Positions 41,719-50,780 of a DNA stretch of 64,000 nt are shown here, piece after piece; position 1 is the first letter of the stretch, and each line of letters opens with the position of its first letter. Origin of the DNA: Dichotomicrobium thermohalophilum. GTDB lineage: Bacteria > Pseudomonadota > Alphaproteobacteria > Rhizobiales > Rhodomicrobiaceae. The position numbers were made by a program, and so were the translations under genes. The notes beneath the pieces are model-generated. The model was not told where the DNA came from, searched no databases, and saw only the letters and a program-made list of their open reading frames with translations. The DNA is taken from contig NZ_QXDF01000003.1 of NCBI RefSeq assembly GCF_003550175.1, forward strand, positions 124,001 to 188,000, given 5' to 3'.

Positions 41719-43440
41719 TCAGGACTGAGGGTGCAATGCGGCGGGAGGCGGCGTTTCATGCTTGCCGCGCCAGTTACGCCAGAACTCCGTAAAGCCGGAG
41801 ATGATCTCGTCGGATCGCGGCATGCGCTGGTGACGCGCGTGGAACCGGCGCAGATAGGTCACATATGCGTGACCCAGGCCATAGGTCAAGGCGGCTGCGG
41901 TGGCGCCGGTGATCGCCGAGCCGGCAAGCTGGCCGATGCCGGGAATCAGCTTGATCGCGCGCCCAGCGAGAAAGCGCCCGCTGGCAGTCAGGCCCAGTGC
42001 GCCCAGGAGTGTGCCCGCCAGCTTGCGCAGGTCGCCGCGCTCCAGCGGCACGCCCATCTGCAGCGAGACACGCACGATCATGCCCGCCTGAACGCCGAAA
42101 ACACCGGCTGCGTCGGCGAGCGGAAGCGGCGTCGCGCCGGTTGCTCCGGCCGCTCCGGCAGCGGCGCGCACGGTCTGCATCGCCTTGGCGGACATGGCCT
42201 CCAGATTGCGCGAGGCGAGCGCGAAGGCGCGTTCAGCCTCATCGGGCATGACCCGCTCGGTCTCGGCCATCAGATCGTCCAGCCCCATCGGCTGAAAGGT
42301 CTGCCCCTCGATCTCGATCGCGAGGGCACGCACGCGAACCACCGCTGCGCACGCCGGCAGGATTTCGCGCACGCGCTCAGGGAACCCGGGCGCCATTCCG
42401 GCCTTCGTCAACACGCAAATGACCGGGACGCCGAACTCGCGGAACAGCGCGACGGCCTTTTCCTCACCCGGCTGGACCGTGAGGGACGGCTCGTCGATGC
42501 ACAGCCAGGCGCAATGGATATGATCAAAGGGATCATCGGACTTGTTCGCGGCGGCAATTTCCTGGCGAAGATTGTCCAGCGTCTCCCGGAACCGCTCGAT
42601 TTCCAGTCCCTCGGTGTCGCAGACGCGCAGGATATCCTTCTCCCCCGGCTCTTCCGGATACCAGATGCGCCCGCGCGTACGCGGCCGGCCCGCCAGCGTA
42701 TCGCCGACCTCCTTGCCGAACACCGCGCCGATAAGCGTGGTCTTGCCGACGCCGGTGCGTCCGGCGACGACGATATTGAAGCGGCCCAGTTCAGCCCGCG
42801 CCTCCTTCAGGCGCTGCTCCCAGAGGTCGAGCGGGACTTTGCCCGCGGCGTCCATCAGGTCACGCCAGCGCGGGCCGGCGGCTTCCGGCTCCGCTGCGCG
42901 GATCGCGGCAGGGTCAGGGAACGGGACCGGCTTTGCGCGCGCACCGAGGCCGAGCCATCGTCCAACGCGGAAGAAGCGCGCGCGTTTGGCACGGCGCAGA
43001 ATGGCCGCCTCCAGCGCAAGGCGCATCGCGGCCAACTCGGGCGCCGAGGCGCGCTGAACGGCGTCCTCAACAGCAGCTGCCAGCGGCTCCCGCGCGGGGT
43101 GCTGCGTCGCGACATCGAGGCCCGCAGCCGCCATAAGCAGGCTCAGCAGCCAGGCATCCACGTCGCCCAGCGCCTCCGGGGTCTCGGGCTGCGCGCCCAG
43201 CCGGCGCACAGCCCAACGCGCCAGTGCCAGCGGGCCGGGCTGACCGTGTGCCTTTGTGGCCAGCGCCGCGGCCCCCGCAGCCAACCGCTCCCGCTTCGGG
43301 GCTTCGCCGGTGCCTGCCGGCGCATAGGGCGCCACAACCTCCGCGATTGGCGCCAGCTCGTTATCATTCGCCGCGGCGAACAGCCCCGCCCAGCTATCCG
43401 GATCGTCCAGCGCCGCATCGAGATGCGCGAGGATCGGCAT
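41719..43440 (-). CDS. GTPase with C-terminal membrane domain (DUF697-like)
   Basis: 573 residues from the ATG at 43440, with GGGAG nine bases upstream. After an alanine-rich helical N-terminal 200 residues comes a dynamin-superfamily-like G domain: NIVVAGRTGVGKTTLIGAVFG (about 222-242), a switch region, CDTEG for G3 and CVLTKAG for G4. The C-terminal hydrophobic part (GTLLGALGLTASGRFLAGRAIKLIPGIG and two following helices, about 475-535) resembles DUF697/YcjF-type membrane domains. It is divergent from a membrane-protein gene across a 59-bp gap, so the two probably share a regulatory region and a process. Confidence 0.75.
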   Translation of the reverse strand: MPILAHLDAALDDPDSWAGLFAAANDNELAPIAEVVAPYAPAGTGEAPKRERLAAGAAALATKAHGQPGPLALARWAVRRLGAQPETPEALGDVDAWLLSLLMAAAGLDVATQHPAREPLAAAVEDAVQRASAPELAAMRLALEAAILRRAKRARFFRVGRWLGLGARAKPVPFPDPAAIRAAEPEAAGPRWRDLMDAAGKVPLDLWEQRLKEARAELGRFNIVVAGRTGVGKTTLIGAVFGKEVGDTLAGRPRTRGRIWYPEEPGEKDILRVCDTEGLEIERFRETLDNLRQEIAAANKSDDPFDHIHCAWLCIDEPSLTVQPGEEKAVALFREFGVPVICVLTKAGMAPGFPERVREILPACAAVVRVRALAIEIEGQTFQPMGLDDLMAETERVMPDEAERAFALASRNLEAMSAKAMQTVRAAAGAAGATGATPLPLADAAGVFGVQAGMIVRVSLQMGVPLERGDLRKLAGTLLGALGLTASGRFLAGRAIKLIPGIGQLAGSAITGATAAALTYGLGHAYVTYLRRFHARHQRMPRSDEIISGFTEFWRNWRGKHETPPPAALHPQS

Positions 43441-43499
43441 GTTCGACGGCTCCCGGTTTGATATAGTCACGACTTTAACGCGAAGGCCGGACCCAACAA

Positions 43500-44216
43500 A
43501 TGGTTTTCGATACGCTGCGCAAGTCGCTGCAGAGCCGTCTGCAATCGGCGGCGGACCAGGGCGAGATGCTCTTGGAGCGGCTGGCAACGGCGGAGGTCGA
43601 CGCGGCGATCCATGCCTGGCTGCGCGACTTCCTGCTGCACATCGTCGTCTTCATTGCGCTGCTGGCACTGGCACAGTGGGCGGGCGGCGCGATCGAGGAC
43701 CGGGAGACCCGTCTGCTGGTCACGACGACGCTGATCCTCGCCATTTACGGCTACGGCGCGTGGCTGGTCATCACCGGCCTGTGGGCTTGGCGGGAAATCG
43801 CCGCGGTCTGGCTGACGACGCGGCAAGGGCCGGTCGGGCTAGCGCGCTTCTACCTCTACGGGCGCATTCACCAGCAGCTCCGCGAAACCTTCACCGGCCC
43901 CGACGGGCGCAACACCGCGATGGGCGGGCTGCTTTTGCAGGCCCTCCGGCTGATCGACGCGCCGCGCGCATGGGACGGCATCGCCTACCGCCTCGCCGAC
44001 CGGCTCGCCCCGCGCCTGGCGCAGCATGCCTTCGCGCGCGTCCTCAGCATTTTCGCGCCGGTGGCGTTCGCCTGGCTCTATTACCGTTTTATCGTGTTCC
44101 CGGAGATCGTCCGCGCGGGCAGCGGCATCGGCCCGTGGGATGCCCTGCTCTACCCCTTCGCCGCACTGATCGACGCGGTGACCGGCACCAGCCTGCGCGA
44201 AAGCCTTACGGGCTAA
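43500..44216 (+). CDS. Integral membrane protein of unknown function, paired with the GTPase
   Basis: 238 residues. About four hydrophobic segments (44-60, 72-97, 178-200 and 213-229) are interrupted by a basic, helical cytoplasmic-like stretch containing YLYGRIHQQLRETFTGPDG. I recognise no family. A short amphipathic N-terminus (LRKSLQSRLQSAADQGEMLLERL) precedes the first segment. The start is 59 bp from the divergent GTPase start; no other gene depends on this promoter. Confidence 0.7.
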   Translation: MVFDTLRKSLQSRLQSAADQGEMLLERLATAEVDAAIHAWLRDFLLHIVVFIALLALAQWAGGAIEDRETRLLVTTTLILAIYGYGAWLVITGLWAWREIAAVWLTTRQGPVGLARFYLYGRIHQQLRETFTGPDGRNTAMGGLLLQALRLIDAPRAWDGIAYRLADRLAPRLAQHAFARVLSIFAPVAFAWLYYRFIVFPEIVRAGSGIGPWDALLYPFAALIDAVTGTSLRESLTG

Positions 44217-44321
44217 CCGGAATCTGGGCACGGCGAACGATCGGCGGGTGTCAAGCCGCCCGGATTGCGCTAATCTCCCGTCCCGATCAGCAGACCGATC
44301 AAGCAGCCGGGCGCGCTCAAC

Positions 44322-45236
44322 ATGAATCTGACTTACTACGTTCTCGATGTCTTTACCCAGGATCAGCTTGCCGGCAATCCGCTTGCCGTGGTGTGCGGTG
44401 CCGACGGTCTCGACACCGACCGGATGCAGGGCATCGCGCGGGAGTTCAATCTCTCCGAGACGGTGTTCGTGATGGACCCGGAGCACGAAGCGCATTCGGC
44501 GCGGGTGCGCATCTTCACGCCTAAATCCGAATTGCCGTTCGCTGGCCACCCGACCGTGGGCACCGCCATCCTGCTGGCTCAGCTCAAGTTCGGCGAGGTG
44601 AGCACCGAGCAGGACGCGATCATCGTGCTGGAGGAGAACATCGGGGCGGTGCGCGTGGGCGTGCGGATGATCCCCGGCACGGCCGACTACGCCGAGTTTG
44701 ACGCGCCGCGCCTGCCGGGCGACGCGGGCGCAACCGCGCCGGAGGACCGGATCGCGGCGGCGCTCGGTCTCGCGACCTCCGAAATCGGGTTCGAGAACCA
44801 CCACCCGTCGCGCTTCAACGCAGGCATGCCGTTCACTTTCGTGCCAGTCGATGGGCTCGACGCGATCCGCCGCGCGCATGTGGTCCACGCGCACTGGGAA
44901 GAGGCTTTCCGCGGGGATGAGCTGATGGCCGCTTTCGTCTATTGCCGGGAAACGGTTCGTCAACGGGCATCGTATCATGCGCGGATGTTCGCGCCGATGA
45001 TGGGCGTGCCCGAGGACCCGGCAACGGGCTCCGCTGCGGCGGCGTTCGCGGGTGCGATCAACCGTTTCGATCGCCCGGCCGATGGCTTGAACCGCTACGA
45101 GATCGAGCAGGGCTTCGAGATGGGCCGGCCCAGTGAAATCGTGCTTGAGGCCGAGGTGTCAGGGCGGACGGTGACGGGTCTGCGCATCGGCGGTCACGCG
45201 GTACATGTCGCGCGCGGCGAATTGGCGCTCGGCTGA
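44322..45236 (+). CDS. PhzF family isomerase-like protein
   Basis: 304 residues. Typical motifs of the diaminopimelate-epimerase fold: LDVFTQDQLAGNPLAVV at the start, EFNLSETVFVM with the catalytic-type glutamate, RIFTPKSELPFAGHPTVGTA and PEDPATGSAAAAFAGAI in the second half. Members are isomerases or epimerase-like enzymes; real phenazine synthesis is not implied as no phz genes are present. It starts about 105 bp after the preceding membrane-protein gene. Confidence 0.92.
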   Translation: MNLTYYVLDVFTQDQLAGNPLAVVCGADGLDTDRMQGIAREFNLSETVFVMDPEHEAHSARVRIFTPKSELPFAGHPTVGTAILLAQLKFGEVSTEQDAIIVLEENIGAVRVGVRMIPGTADYAEFDAPRLPGDAGATAPEDRIAAALGLATSEIGFENHHPSRFNAGMPFTFVPVDGLDAIRRAHVVHAHWEEAFRGDELMAAFVYCRETVRQRASYHARMFAPMMGVPEDPATGSAAAAFAGAINRFDRPADGLNRYEIEQGFEMGRPSEIVLEAEVSGRTVTGLRIGGHAVHVARGELALG

Positions 45237-45271
45237 GCGGCTCACCCGGACCGGATGAGCCGCCACAGAGC

Positions 45272-45541
45272 CTAGTTGGTCGCGGGCTGCTGCTGTTGCT
45301 GCTCCTCCACATCGACCATCTGCATCTGTTGTTGCTGCGGGCCGCAGTTGTCGATCCTGTTATTCAGGAACCGCGACACGATGATCCGCTCATTGTAGCC
45401 GTCTTCCAGCTCACTCACGGGTTCGTTCGGCTCGGCCCGGTCGAGGACGACGCGCGCTTCCGGGTCGCAGGCCTCTTGCGCCAGCGCGGGGGTGGCGAAG
45501 GGCGCCAGCGCGATGGCGGCGAGTGCGAAAAGTCGAGTCAT
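45272..45541 (-). CDS. Small secreted glutamine-rich protein
   Basis: 89 residues. A signal peptide (MTRLFALAAIALAPFATPALAQ) is followed by a short mature chain with two cysteines (EACDPEAR and RIDNCGPQQQQ), which could form a disulfide, and a glutamine-rich end (QQQQMQMVDVEEQQQQQ). No family recognised. It is convergent with the phzF-like gene (35-bp gap). The 235 bp upstream, up to the phaZ stop, should hold its promoter but no clear boxes stand out. Confidence 0.65.
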   Translation of the reverse strand: MTRLFALAAIALAPFATPALAQEACDPEARVVLDRAEPNEPVSELEDGYNERIIVSRFLNNRIDNCGPQQQQMQMVDVEEQQQQQPATN

Positions 45542-45776
45542 GTTGCTTCTCCAGGGTTGCGAGCGAGGCCGAAGCCTCTTGTCCGCATCGAGAAGCCACG
45601 CACTGGAGATAAAGTCAAATCAACCACCGCGTTTTCGCGGATCATTCGAAATAAAGCGTGAAGCAATCCCTTATTGAGGCGCAAGTCCCGCTGCACGACA
45701 GTTTCATAAATCAGACGGAAATACTGACGCTTTTGCGCCTTTCTCTTGACTAAAACATGGCGAGATTGCGTCCGGC

Positions 45777-47144
45777 TCAGCGCGGGGGCTCCAACAGAGC
45801 GGGCGCGCGCTCCGGCCAGCCCTGCTCATGCCCTGGCACGATCACCGGCGGCGCGGCATGGATCCGCCGCCGGCCCGTCAGGGCCGCCGCCAGCCGCTTG
45901 GTGATGCTCGTGCGCGCGTCATTTTTACGGATAAACCGGGCGACGCGCGGCGCGACCTCTTCGCGGAAACGCGAGCCGTTGAAGATCCCGAAATGCCCGA
46001 CGCCCGGCTGCAACCAGTGCGCCCGCTTCGCGCGCGGCAGGGCATGGCACAGCGTGTGCGCCGCATGGCACTGGCCAACGCCGGTGATGTCGTCCTTCTC
46101 GCCCTCCACCGTCATGAGCGCAGTGCGCCGGATCAGGCCGGGGTCAATGCGCCGGCCGCGATGGGTCATCTCGCCCCGCGGCAGCGCGTGGCGCACGAAA
46201 ACCTGATCCACGGTCTGAAGGTAGAACTCCGCCGTCAGGTCCATCACCGCGAGATATTCGTCGTAGAACTTGCGGTGCTTCTCTGCCGAGTCACCGTCGC
46301 CCTTCACGAGGTTGAAGAACAGCTCGCGATGCGCGTTGATGTGCCGGTCCAGGTTCATGGTCATGAAGCCGGTGAGCTGCAGGAAGCCCGGATAGACCGG
46401 CCGGCCATAGCCGGGATTGGGCCACGGTACCGTCGAGATGACACGGCGCGCGAACCAGGCGGTGCCGCGCTTTTCCGCGAGATCGTTCACGAGCGTGGGG
46501 TTGATGCGTGTGTCGACCGGCCCGCCCTTGAGGATCATGCTGCGCGGCACATGCGGCGACTGGCGGGCCTCCATGTCTGCCACAGCGGCCAGCACCGGCA
46601 CGGAGGGCTGACACACGGCCATGACATGCACATCGCCGCGGAACAGTTCGATCATCTCCTGGACGTAGTCGATATAGTCGTCCAGATCGAAGCGGCCAGC
46701 CGCGCGCGGGACACGGCGCGCGTCCTCCCAGTCGGTGATGTAGACGTCATGATCGGGCAGCATCGCCTCAACCGTCCCGCGCAGAAGCGTGGCGAAATGC
46801 CCCGACATCGGCGCGACGATCAGCAGCCGGGGCTGACGCGCCGCGCGCGAATCGAGCGTGTCGCGCCGGAAGTGCAGCAGGCGGCAGAACGGCTTGCGCC
46901 AGACCGTCTCCTCTTCGACCCGCACCTTGCGGCCGAAAACCTCGGTATGCCGGATGCCGAATTCCGGCTTGGGATAGCGGCGCGTCGTGCGCTCCCATAG
47001 CTCGCAGGCCGCCACCGTACCCTTGCCGAACGTGGTCCGCCCAATCGGATTGAACGGGTTGCGCATCATCAGGCTGCAGGAATCACTCGCCGCCCGCGCC
47101 GGCCCCATAGCGGCCGCCGTCATCTCGTACAGGTGGTAGAGCAC
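45777..47144 (-). CDS. phaZ: Intracellular polyhydroxybutyrate depolymerase
   Basis: 455 residues, beginning MLYHLYEMTAAAMGPARAAS as in PhaZ1-type enzymes. The alpha/beta hydrolase core shows LIVAPMSGHFATLLRGTV, YITDWEDARRVP and the nucleophile elbow MAVCQPSVPVLA with cysteine in place of serine, characteristic of intracellular PHB depolymerases. Late EGEKDDITG and GVGHFGIFNGSRF supply the Asp and His. It degrades amorphous PHB granules to hydroxybutyrate units, whose crotonyl-CoA product is the substrate of Ccr encoded at 10.2 kb. Single gene with its own upstream region. Confidence 0.93.
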   Translation of the reverse strand: MLYHLYEMTAAAMGPARAASDSCSLMMRNPFNPIGRTTFGKGTVAACELWERTTRRYPKPEFGIRHTEVFGRKVRVEEETVWRKPFCRLLHFRRDTLDSRAARQPRLLIVAPMSGHFATLLRGTVEAMLPDHDVYITDWEDARRVPRAAGRFDLDDYIDYVQEMIELFRGDVHVMAVCQPSVPVLAAVADMEARQSPHVPRSMILKGGPVDTRINPTLVNDLAEKRGTAWFARRVISTVPWPNPGYGRPVYPGFLQLTGFMTMNLDRHINAHRELFFNLVKGDGDSAEKHRKFYDEYLAVMDLTAEFYLQTVDQVFVRHALPRGEMTHRGRRIDPGLIRRTALMTVEGEKDDITGVGQCHAAHTLCHALPRAKRAHWLQPGVGHFGIFNGSRFREEVAPRVARFIRKNDARTSITKRLAAALTGRRRIHAAPPVIVPGHEQGWPERAPALLEPPR

Positions 47145-47216
47145 TGACTAAAACCCCGCATTTCTTGTCCGCTGTCCCAAAATGGGACAGGCAAATCAGC
47201 CGTTAACATACGCGCA

Positions 47217-47230
47217 TTGCTGCACCGCAA
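47217..47230. promoter_or_regulatory. Inverted repeat TTGC-N6-GCAA upstream of phaZ
   Basis: 73 bp upstream of the phaZ start, with the same arms and spacing as the site at 11666-11679 ahead of ccr. PHB regulators of the PhaR type recognise TGC-rich inverted repeats, which makes this a plausible operator. Not supported by more than position and symmetry. Confidence 0.3.
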
Positions 47231-47278
47231 CAATGGCAGCGATGTGGAAGGGATATCCGGCTGTTGAGAAGCGCGACG

Positions 47279-47935
47279 TTATTGCGCGGTGGGGGCCGCG
47301 CCAACACGCGCGGCGGTCTTGTCCCCGCCGAGTTCCCGGCGCAGCCGCTCGGTCATCTTTTCGATGCTGTCGCCATAGGCAAAGTGGGTGACGTAGTCGC
47401 CGGTCTCGTCCATCAGGTAGGTGAAGGCGCTGTGATCCATGAGATAGCCGCTGGCCGAGTTCTCCATCTCGACCTTCGCATAATAGACGCGATAGGCCTT
47501 TGCCGCCTTGCGGATCTGCTCCGGCGTGCCGGTCAGGCCGACGATTTGCTCGCTGAAGTTGGAGACGTATTGCGCCATGCGCTCGGGCGTGTCCCGTTCC
47601 GGATCGACCGTAATGAATATAGGCGTAACCTCGTCAGCGAGCGGGCCAAGCCGGTCAAGCGCCACGCTGATATGGTTCAGCTTGGCCGGGCAGACATCCG
47701 GGCAATGCGTGAAACCGAAGAAGACGAGCATGTGCTTACCGGCGAAGTCCCTATGCGTAACTGTCTCGCCCTCGTGGCTCACCAGTTCGAACGGTCCGCC
47801 GATCAGCGCCTCGCCGCTGCTCTGCGCCGTTTGCGGCGGCGCGGGCTGCTGGAAGCGTTCAAGCGCCAAATGTACAGACAGCCCAAGCGCAAAAGCCACC
47901 AGAAGGAAAAGCCCGAATCGGATCCAGCGCAGCAT
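47279..47935 (-). CDS. SCO1/SenC family protein
   Basis: 218 residues from the ATG at 47935, with GGAG eight bases upstream. One N-terminal membrane anchor (IRFGLFLLVAFALGLSVHLAL) carries a periplasmic thioredoxin-like domain with the copper-binding CxxxC (FTHCPDVCPAKLNH) and the distal histidine in YLMDHSAFTYLMD. SCO proteins deliver copper to the CuA site of cytochrome c oxidase or act as thiol reductases. It lies 134 bp upstream of phaZ on the same strand. Confidence 0.92.
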   Translation of the reverse strand: MLRWIRFGLFLLVAFALGLSVHLALERFQQPAPPQTAQSSGEALIGGPFELVSHEGETVTHRDFAGKHMLVFFGFTHCPDVCPAKLNHISVALDRLGPLADEVTPIFITVDPERDTPERMAQYVSNFSEQIVGLTGTPEQIRKAAKAYRVYYAKVEMENSASGYLMDHSAFTYLMDETGDYVTHFAYGDSIEKMTERLRRELGGDKTAARVGAAPTAQ

Positions 47936-48134
47936 TTTCGTTCTCCATCTCCTTCCGTGGGGAGATAGCGACAGCCGCGCCTTCCCGCAATGCAAAGGGA
48001 CGGGACACGGCGCCGCATGGTCCACAGGCTGACGGGCCGCCTGCTTGGCCGATCGAGCGAATCATTCGATAGAGTCCAAGGGCATTTGGGAGTTGGCGCA
48101 GGGTGCGCGCAGTCAACACGCAGCACGAGGACGG

Positions 48135-50465
48135 ATGAGCGTGATGGAGGCGGAATCGCCCGATCATGGTGGCACGCCTCCGGGAGCCGGCTGGCATATC
48201 TCGCCACAGGCCGGTTCTTTCGCCACGGTCACGCGCACTCCGCGCTTCTGGATTCGCTGGGTGCTGCCGCTGCTCGCGATCGCGTTGCTGCTGGGGCTGA
48301 GCGCGCGGATCGCCATTCATCTCCTCGACGCGCGCCAATCCGCGCTGGAGACCGCAGAGCAGCGCGTCGACATGGCAGCGGCGCTTGTTGCTTCCGAAAT
48401 CAGGCGAGTCCGGGCGCAACCACGGCAATCAGCGCCGCCGCAAGACGGGGGCGAGCCGTCAGAGCCGAAGCCCGTCGCCGTTTACGACGCCTGGCGCGCC
48501 GCCTTGTCCGAAACTGGCCGGGCGCTGCGCGGTGCCGACTACCACGGCGCGTTTCTCATCAACGCCGAGGGCCAGGTCATCGCTGAACAGCCGGTTCGCG
48601 GCCATGCCGGCAAGCCCGTGAGCACGCTCACCGAGAATACAGACGGCTTCCTGCGCGCCGAACGTGCGCTCAATGACGGCGGCCGAATCATCGTGGTGGC
48701 AAAGCCCAATGCCGCCCTCACCGTTTGGTTCAACGATGTCATCCTCTTCGGCGCGCTTGGCCTTATCGCGCTCCTGACAGCAGCAGGCATGTTCTGGCTG
48801 TTCCTTCGCCAGCTCGGCCGGCACGACGCTCTGCTGCGCTCCGCCGAAGCCTTCCGCAGTGACATGGACGCAGCACTGCACGGCGGACGCGCCGGGCTTT
48901 GCTTCTGGGACATCGTACGCGGCGAACTACGGATCACCGGTTCGGTCTTTACTGCGCTGGGCCTCGATGCGCCGGCCGGGCCGATTGCCTTCAGCCGTTT
49001 TCGCGGCCTGCTGCACCCGGAAGACGACCTCTACAGCAGCATCAACCGCGCCATGAAGGACGGCACGCCCGACTTCGCCGCCCGCTTCCGCATGGCCGAT
49101 GCACAGGGCGACTGGGTATGGTTCGAAATGCGCGGGCGCATCTTTCAGGGTGGCTGGCAGGCGCAGCCCGTGTTCCTCGGCATGATCATGGAAGTGCCGA
49201 GCGACGAGCGTCGCGAAAGCCGGGACGTGCAAATGGCCGCGCGGCTTACCGAGGCGCTGGACAGCGAGCAGCATGCGATCGCGCTGTGGGACAGTAGCGA
49301 ACGGCTGGTGTTCTGCAATCGGCGATTTCTTGAGCTGTATGGCCTTGCCGGCGATCAGGCGATGCCCGGCATGCCTCACGCGAAAATCCAGGCCGCCGCC
49401 GAATGCAACGTACCGCAGGGGCCGCGCTCGGCGGCTGGCGCGCCAAAATCCCGAGAGGCGAGCTACGATATCGAGCTGGACGATGGCCGCTGGATCGCGG
49501 TGTCCGAGCGGCGCACGCGCACCAGCGATTTCGTAAGCATCGCCACCGACATCACCACGCTGAAGCGCAACGAGCGCCGCCTCGCCCAGAGTGAGCGCGA
49601 ACTGCGCGCGACCGTGGAGGAACTGGAGGATTCGCGGCAGAAGCTGGAAAGCCAGACGAGTCAGCTCGTTGAGCTGGCGGACAAATACGCCAAGGAGAAA
49701 GCGCGCGCGGAGGAGGCCAGCAAGGCCAAGTCCGAGTTCCTGGCCAACATCAGCCACGAGCTCCGCACACCGCTTAATGCCATCATCGGCTTTTCGGAAG
49801 TGATGACCGAGGAGTTCTTCGGTCCGATCGGCCACGAGAAGTATCGCGACTACGCCACCGACATCAGCGAGAGCGGCCGCTACCTGCTGGAGATGATCGA
49901 CGACATCCTCGACATGTCGAAGATCGAGGCGGGACAGTTCTCGCTGTCGATCGAGCCGGTGCGCGCCGGCAACCTGATCGACGAAAGCCTGCGGGTGGTC
50001 CAGCCCACTGCCGAAGAGCGCAAGATCGACCTCAACCAGTCCGGCAACCCGGACATCGAAATCGCCGGCGACAAGCGCGCGCTGAAGCAGGTGCTGCTCA
50101 ACCTTCTTTCGAACGCGGTGAAGTTTACCCCGGAGGGCGGTGACATCTCGGTTCGCAGCTATCGCTACAAGGGAACGGTGCGCATATCGATCAGCGACTC
50201 CGGGGTCGGCATCCCGAAACACGAGATTGCCAAGCTCGGCAAGCCATTCCAGCAGGTCGGCAACCAGCTCACCAAGGATCACAAGGGGTCAGGGCTTGGG
50301 CTCGCAATCTCGCGCTCGATCCTCGAAATGCATGAGGGCCGTCTCGACATCAAGAGCAAGCCTGGCGAGGGCACGACCGTCACCTGCATCCTGCCGCAAC
50401 CACCGAACCGCAAGTCGGCTAACGGCCAGGCGCAAAGGGCGCGGGGCACCAACGCAGTTACGTGA
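48135..50465 (+). CDS. Membrane sensor histidine kinase with PAS domains
   Basis: 776 residues from the ATG at 48135 with GAGG just upstream (an ATG at 48144 is possible; a TTG at 48045 gives an unlikely extension). TM1 about 39-61 and TM2 about 200-222 enclose a periplasmic sensor of about 135 residues. A PAS domain follows, then a second PAS (LWDSSERLVFCNRRFLELYGL), a short coiled coil and HisKA with the phosphorylated histidine in FLANISHELRTPLNAIIGFSEVM (His near 540). HATPase_c has N, G1 and G2 boxes (LLNLLSNAVKFTPEGG, SDSGVGIPKHEI, GSGLGLAISRSIL). The HisKA segment resembles PleC-like kinases. No response regulator is adjacent, so it is an orphan kinase. Confidence 0.92.
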   Translation: MSVMEAESPDHGGTPPGAGWHISPQAGSFATVTRTPRFWIRWVLPLLAIALLLGLSARIAIHLLDARQSALETAEQRVDMAAALVASEIRRVRAQPRQSAPPQDGGEPSEPKPVAVYDAWRAALSETGRALRGADYHGAFLINAEGQVIAEQPVRGHAGKPVSTLTENTDGFLRAERALNDGGRIIVVAKPNAALTVWFNDVILFGALGLIALLTAAGMFWLFLRQLGRHDALLRSAEAFRSDMDAALHGGRAGLCFWDIVRGELRITGSVFTALGLDAPAGPIAFSRFRGLLHPEDDLYSSINRAMKDGTPDFAARFRMADAQGDWVWFEMRGRIFQGGWQAQPVFLGMIMEVPSDERRESRDVQMAARLTEALDSEQHAIALWDSSERLVFCNRRFLELYGLAGDQAMPGMPHAKIQAAAECNVPQGPRSAAGAPKSREASYDIELDDGRWIAVSERRTRTSDFVSIATDITTLKRNERRLAQSERELRATVEELEDSRQKLESQTSQLVELADKYAKEKARAEEASKAKSEFLANISHELRTPLNAIIGFSEVMTEEFFGPIGHEKYRDYATDISESGRYLLEMIDDILDMSKIEAGQFSLSIEPVRAGNLIDESLRVVQPTAEERKIDLNQSGNPDIEIAGDKRALKQVLLNLLSNAVKFTPEGGDISVRSYRYKGTVRISISDSGVGIPKHEIAKLGKPFQQVGNQLTKDHKGSGLGLAISRSILEMHEGRLDIKSKPGEGTTVTCILPQPPNRKSANGQAQRARGTNAVT

Positions 50466-50780
50466 TTCGCCCGCTGGCTGCGCTCCGGTAGTGGATTTCT
50501 TCTGTAAAACATGTTCGTCAGGATGGCGAGTGTGCTCCGAATGCCGCACTCGCCAAGGTTGCAGGGGCGCAGCGCGGCAAAAAGGTCACGTGGTGGGAAA
50601 ACTTGTGTGCATCTCCATGCGCCGCGCTTTGACCTGCCGCATCTGACCGATACGTTTTCCGACATCGGGGGTGCCTTGTTCCGGACGGCCAAAACGGTCG
50701 TTCGCTGCTGGTGATCGCGTCGAGGGAGGGCAAGGCCAGGGCTTTTGAAACTTGCTAGCCGGCGAAAGGGCGATCCGATA
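50466..50780. other. Intergenic region upstream of tolC
   Basis: 315 bp without a recognisable gene. It contains a hairpin GGCGAGTG-N14-CACTCGCC (50525-50554) without a T tract, which may terminate the kinase transcript weakly. Promoter for the TolC gene presumably lies in the second half. Confidence 0.4.

Noticed and set aside
44322-45236. Phenazine biosynthesis cluster
   Set aside because: Only a PhzF-fold protein is present; this fold is widespread in bacteria without phenazines and no other phz gene is in the window.
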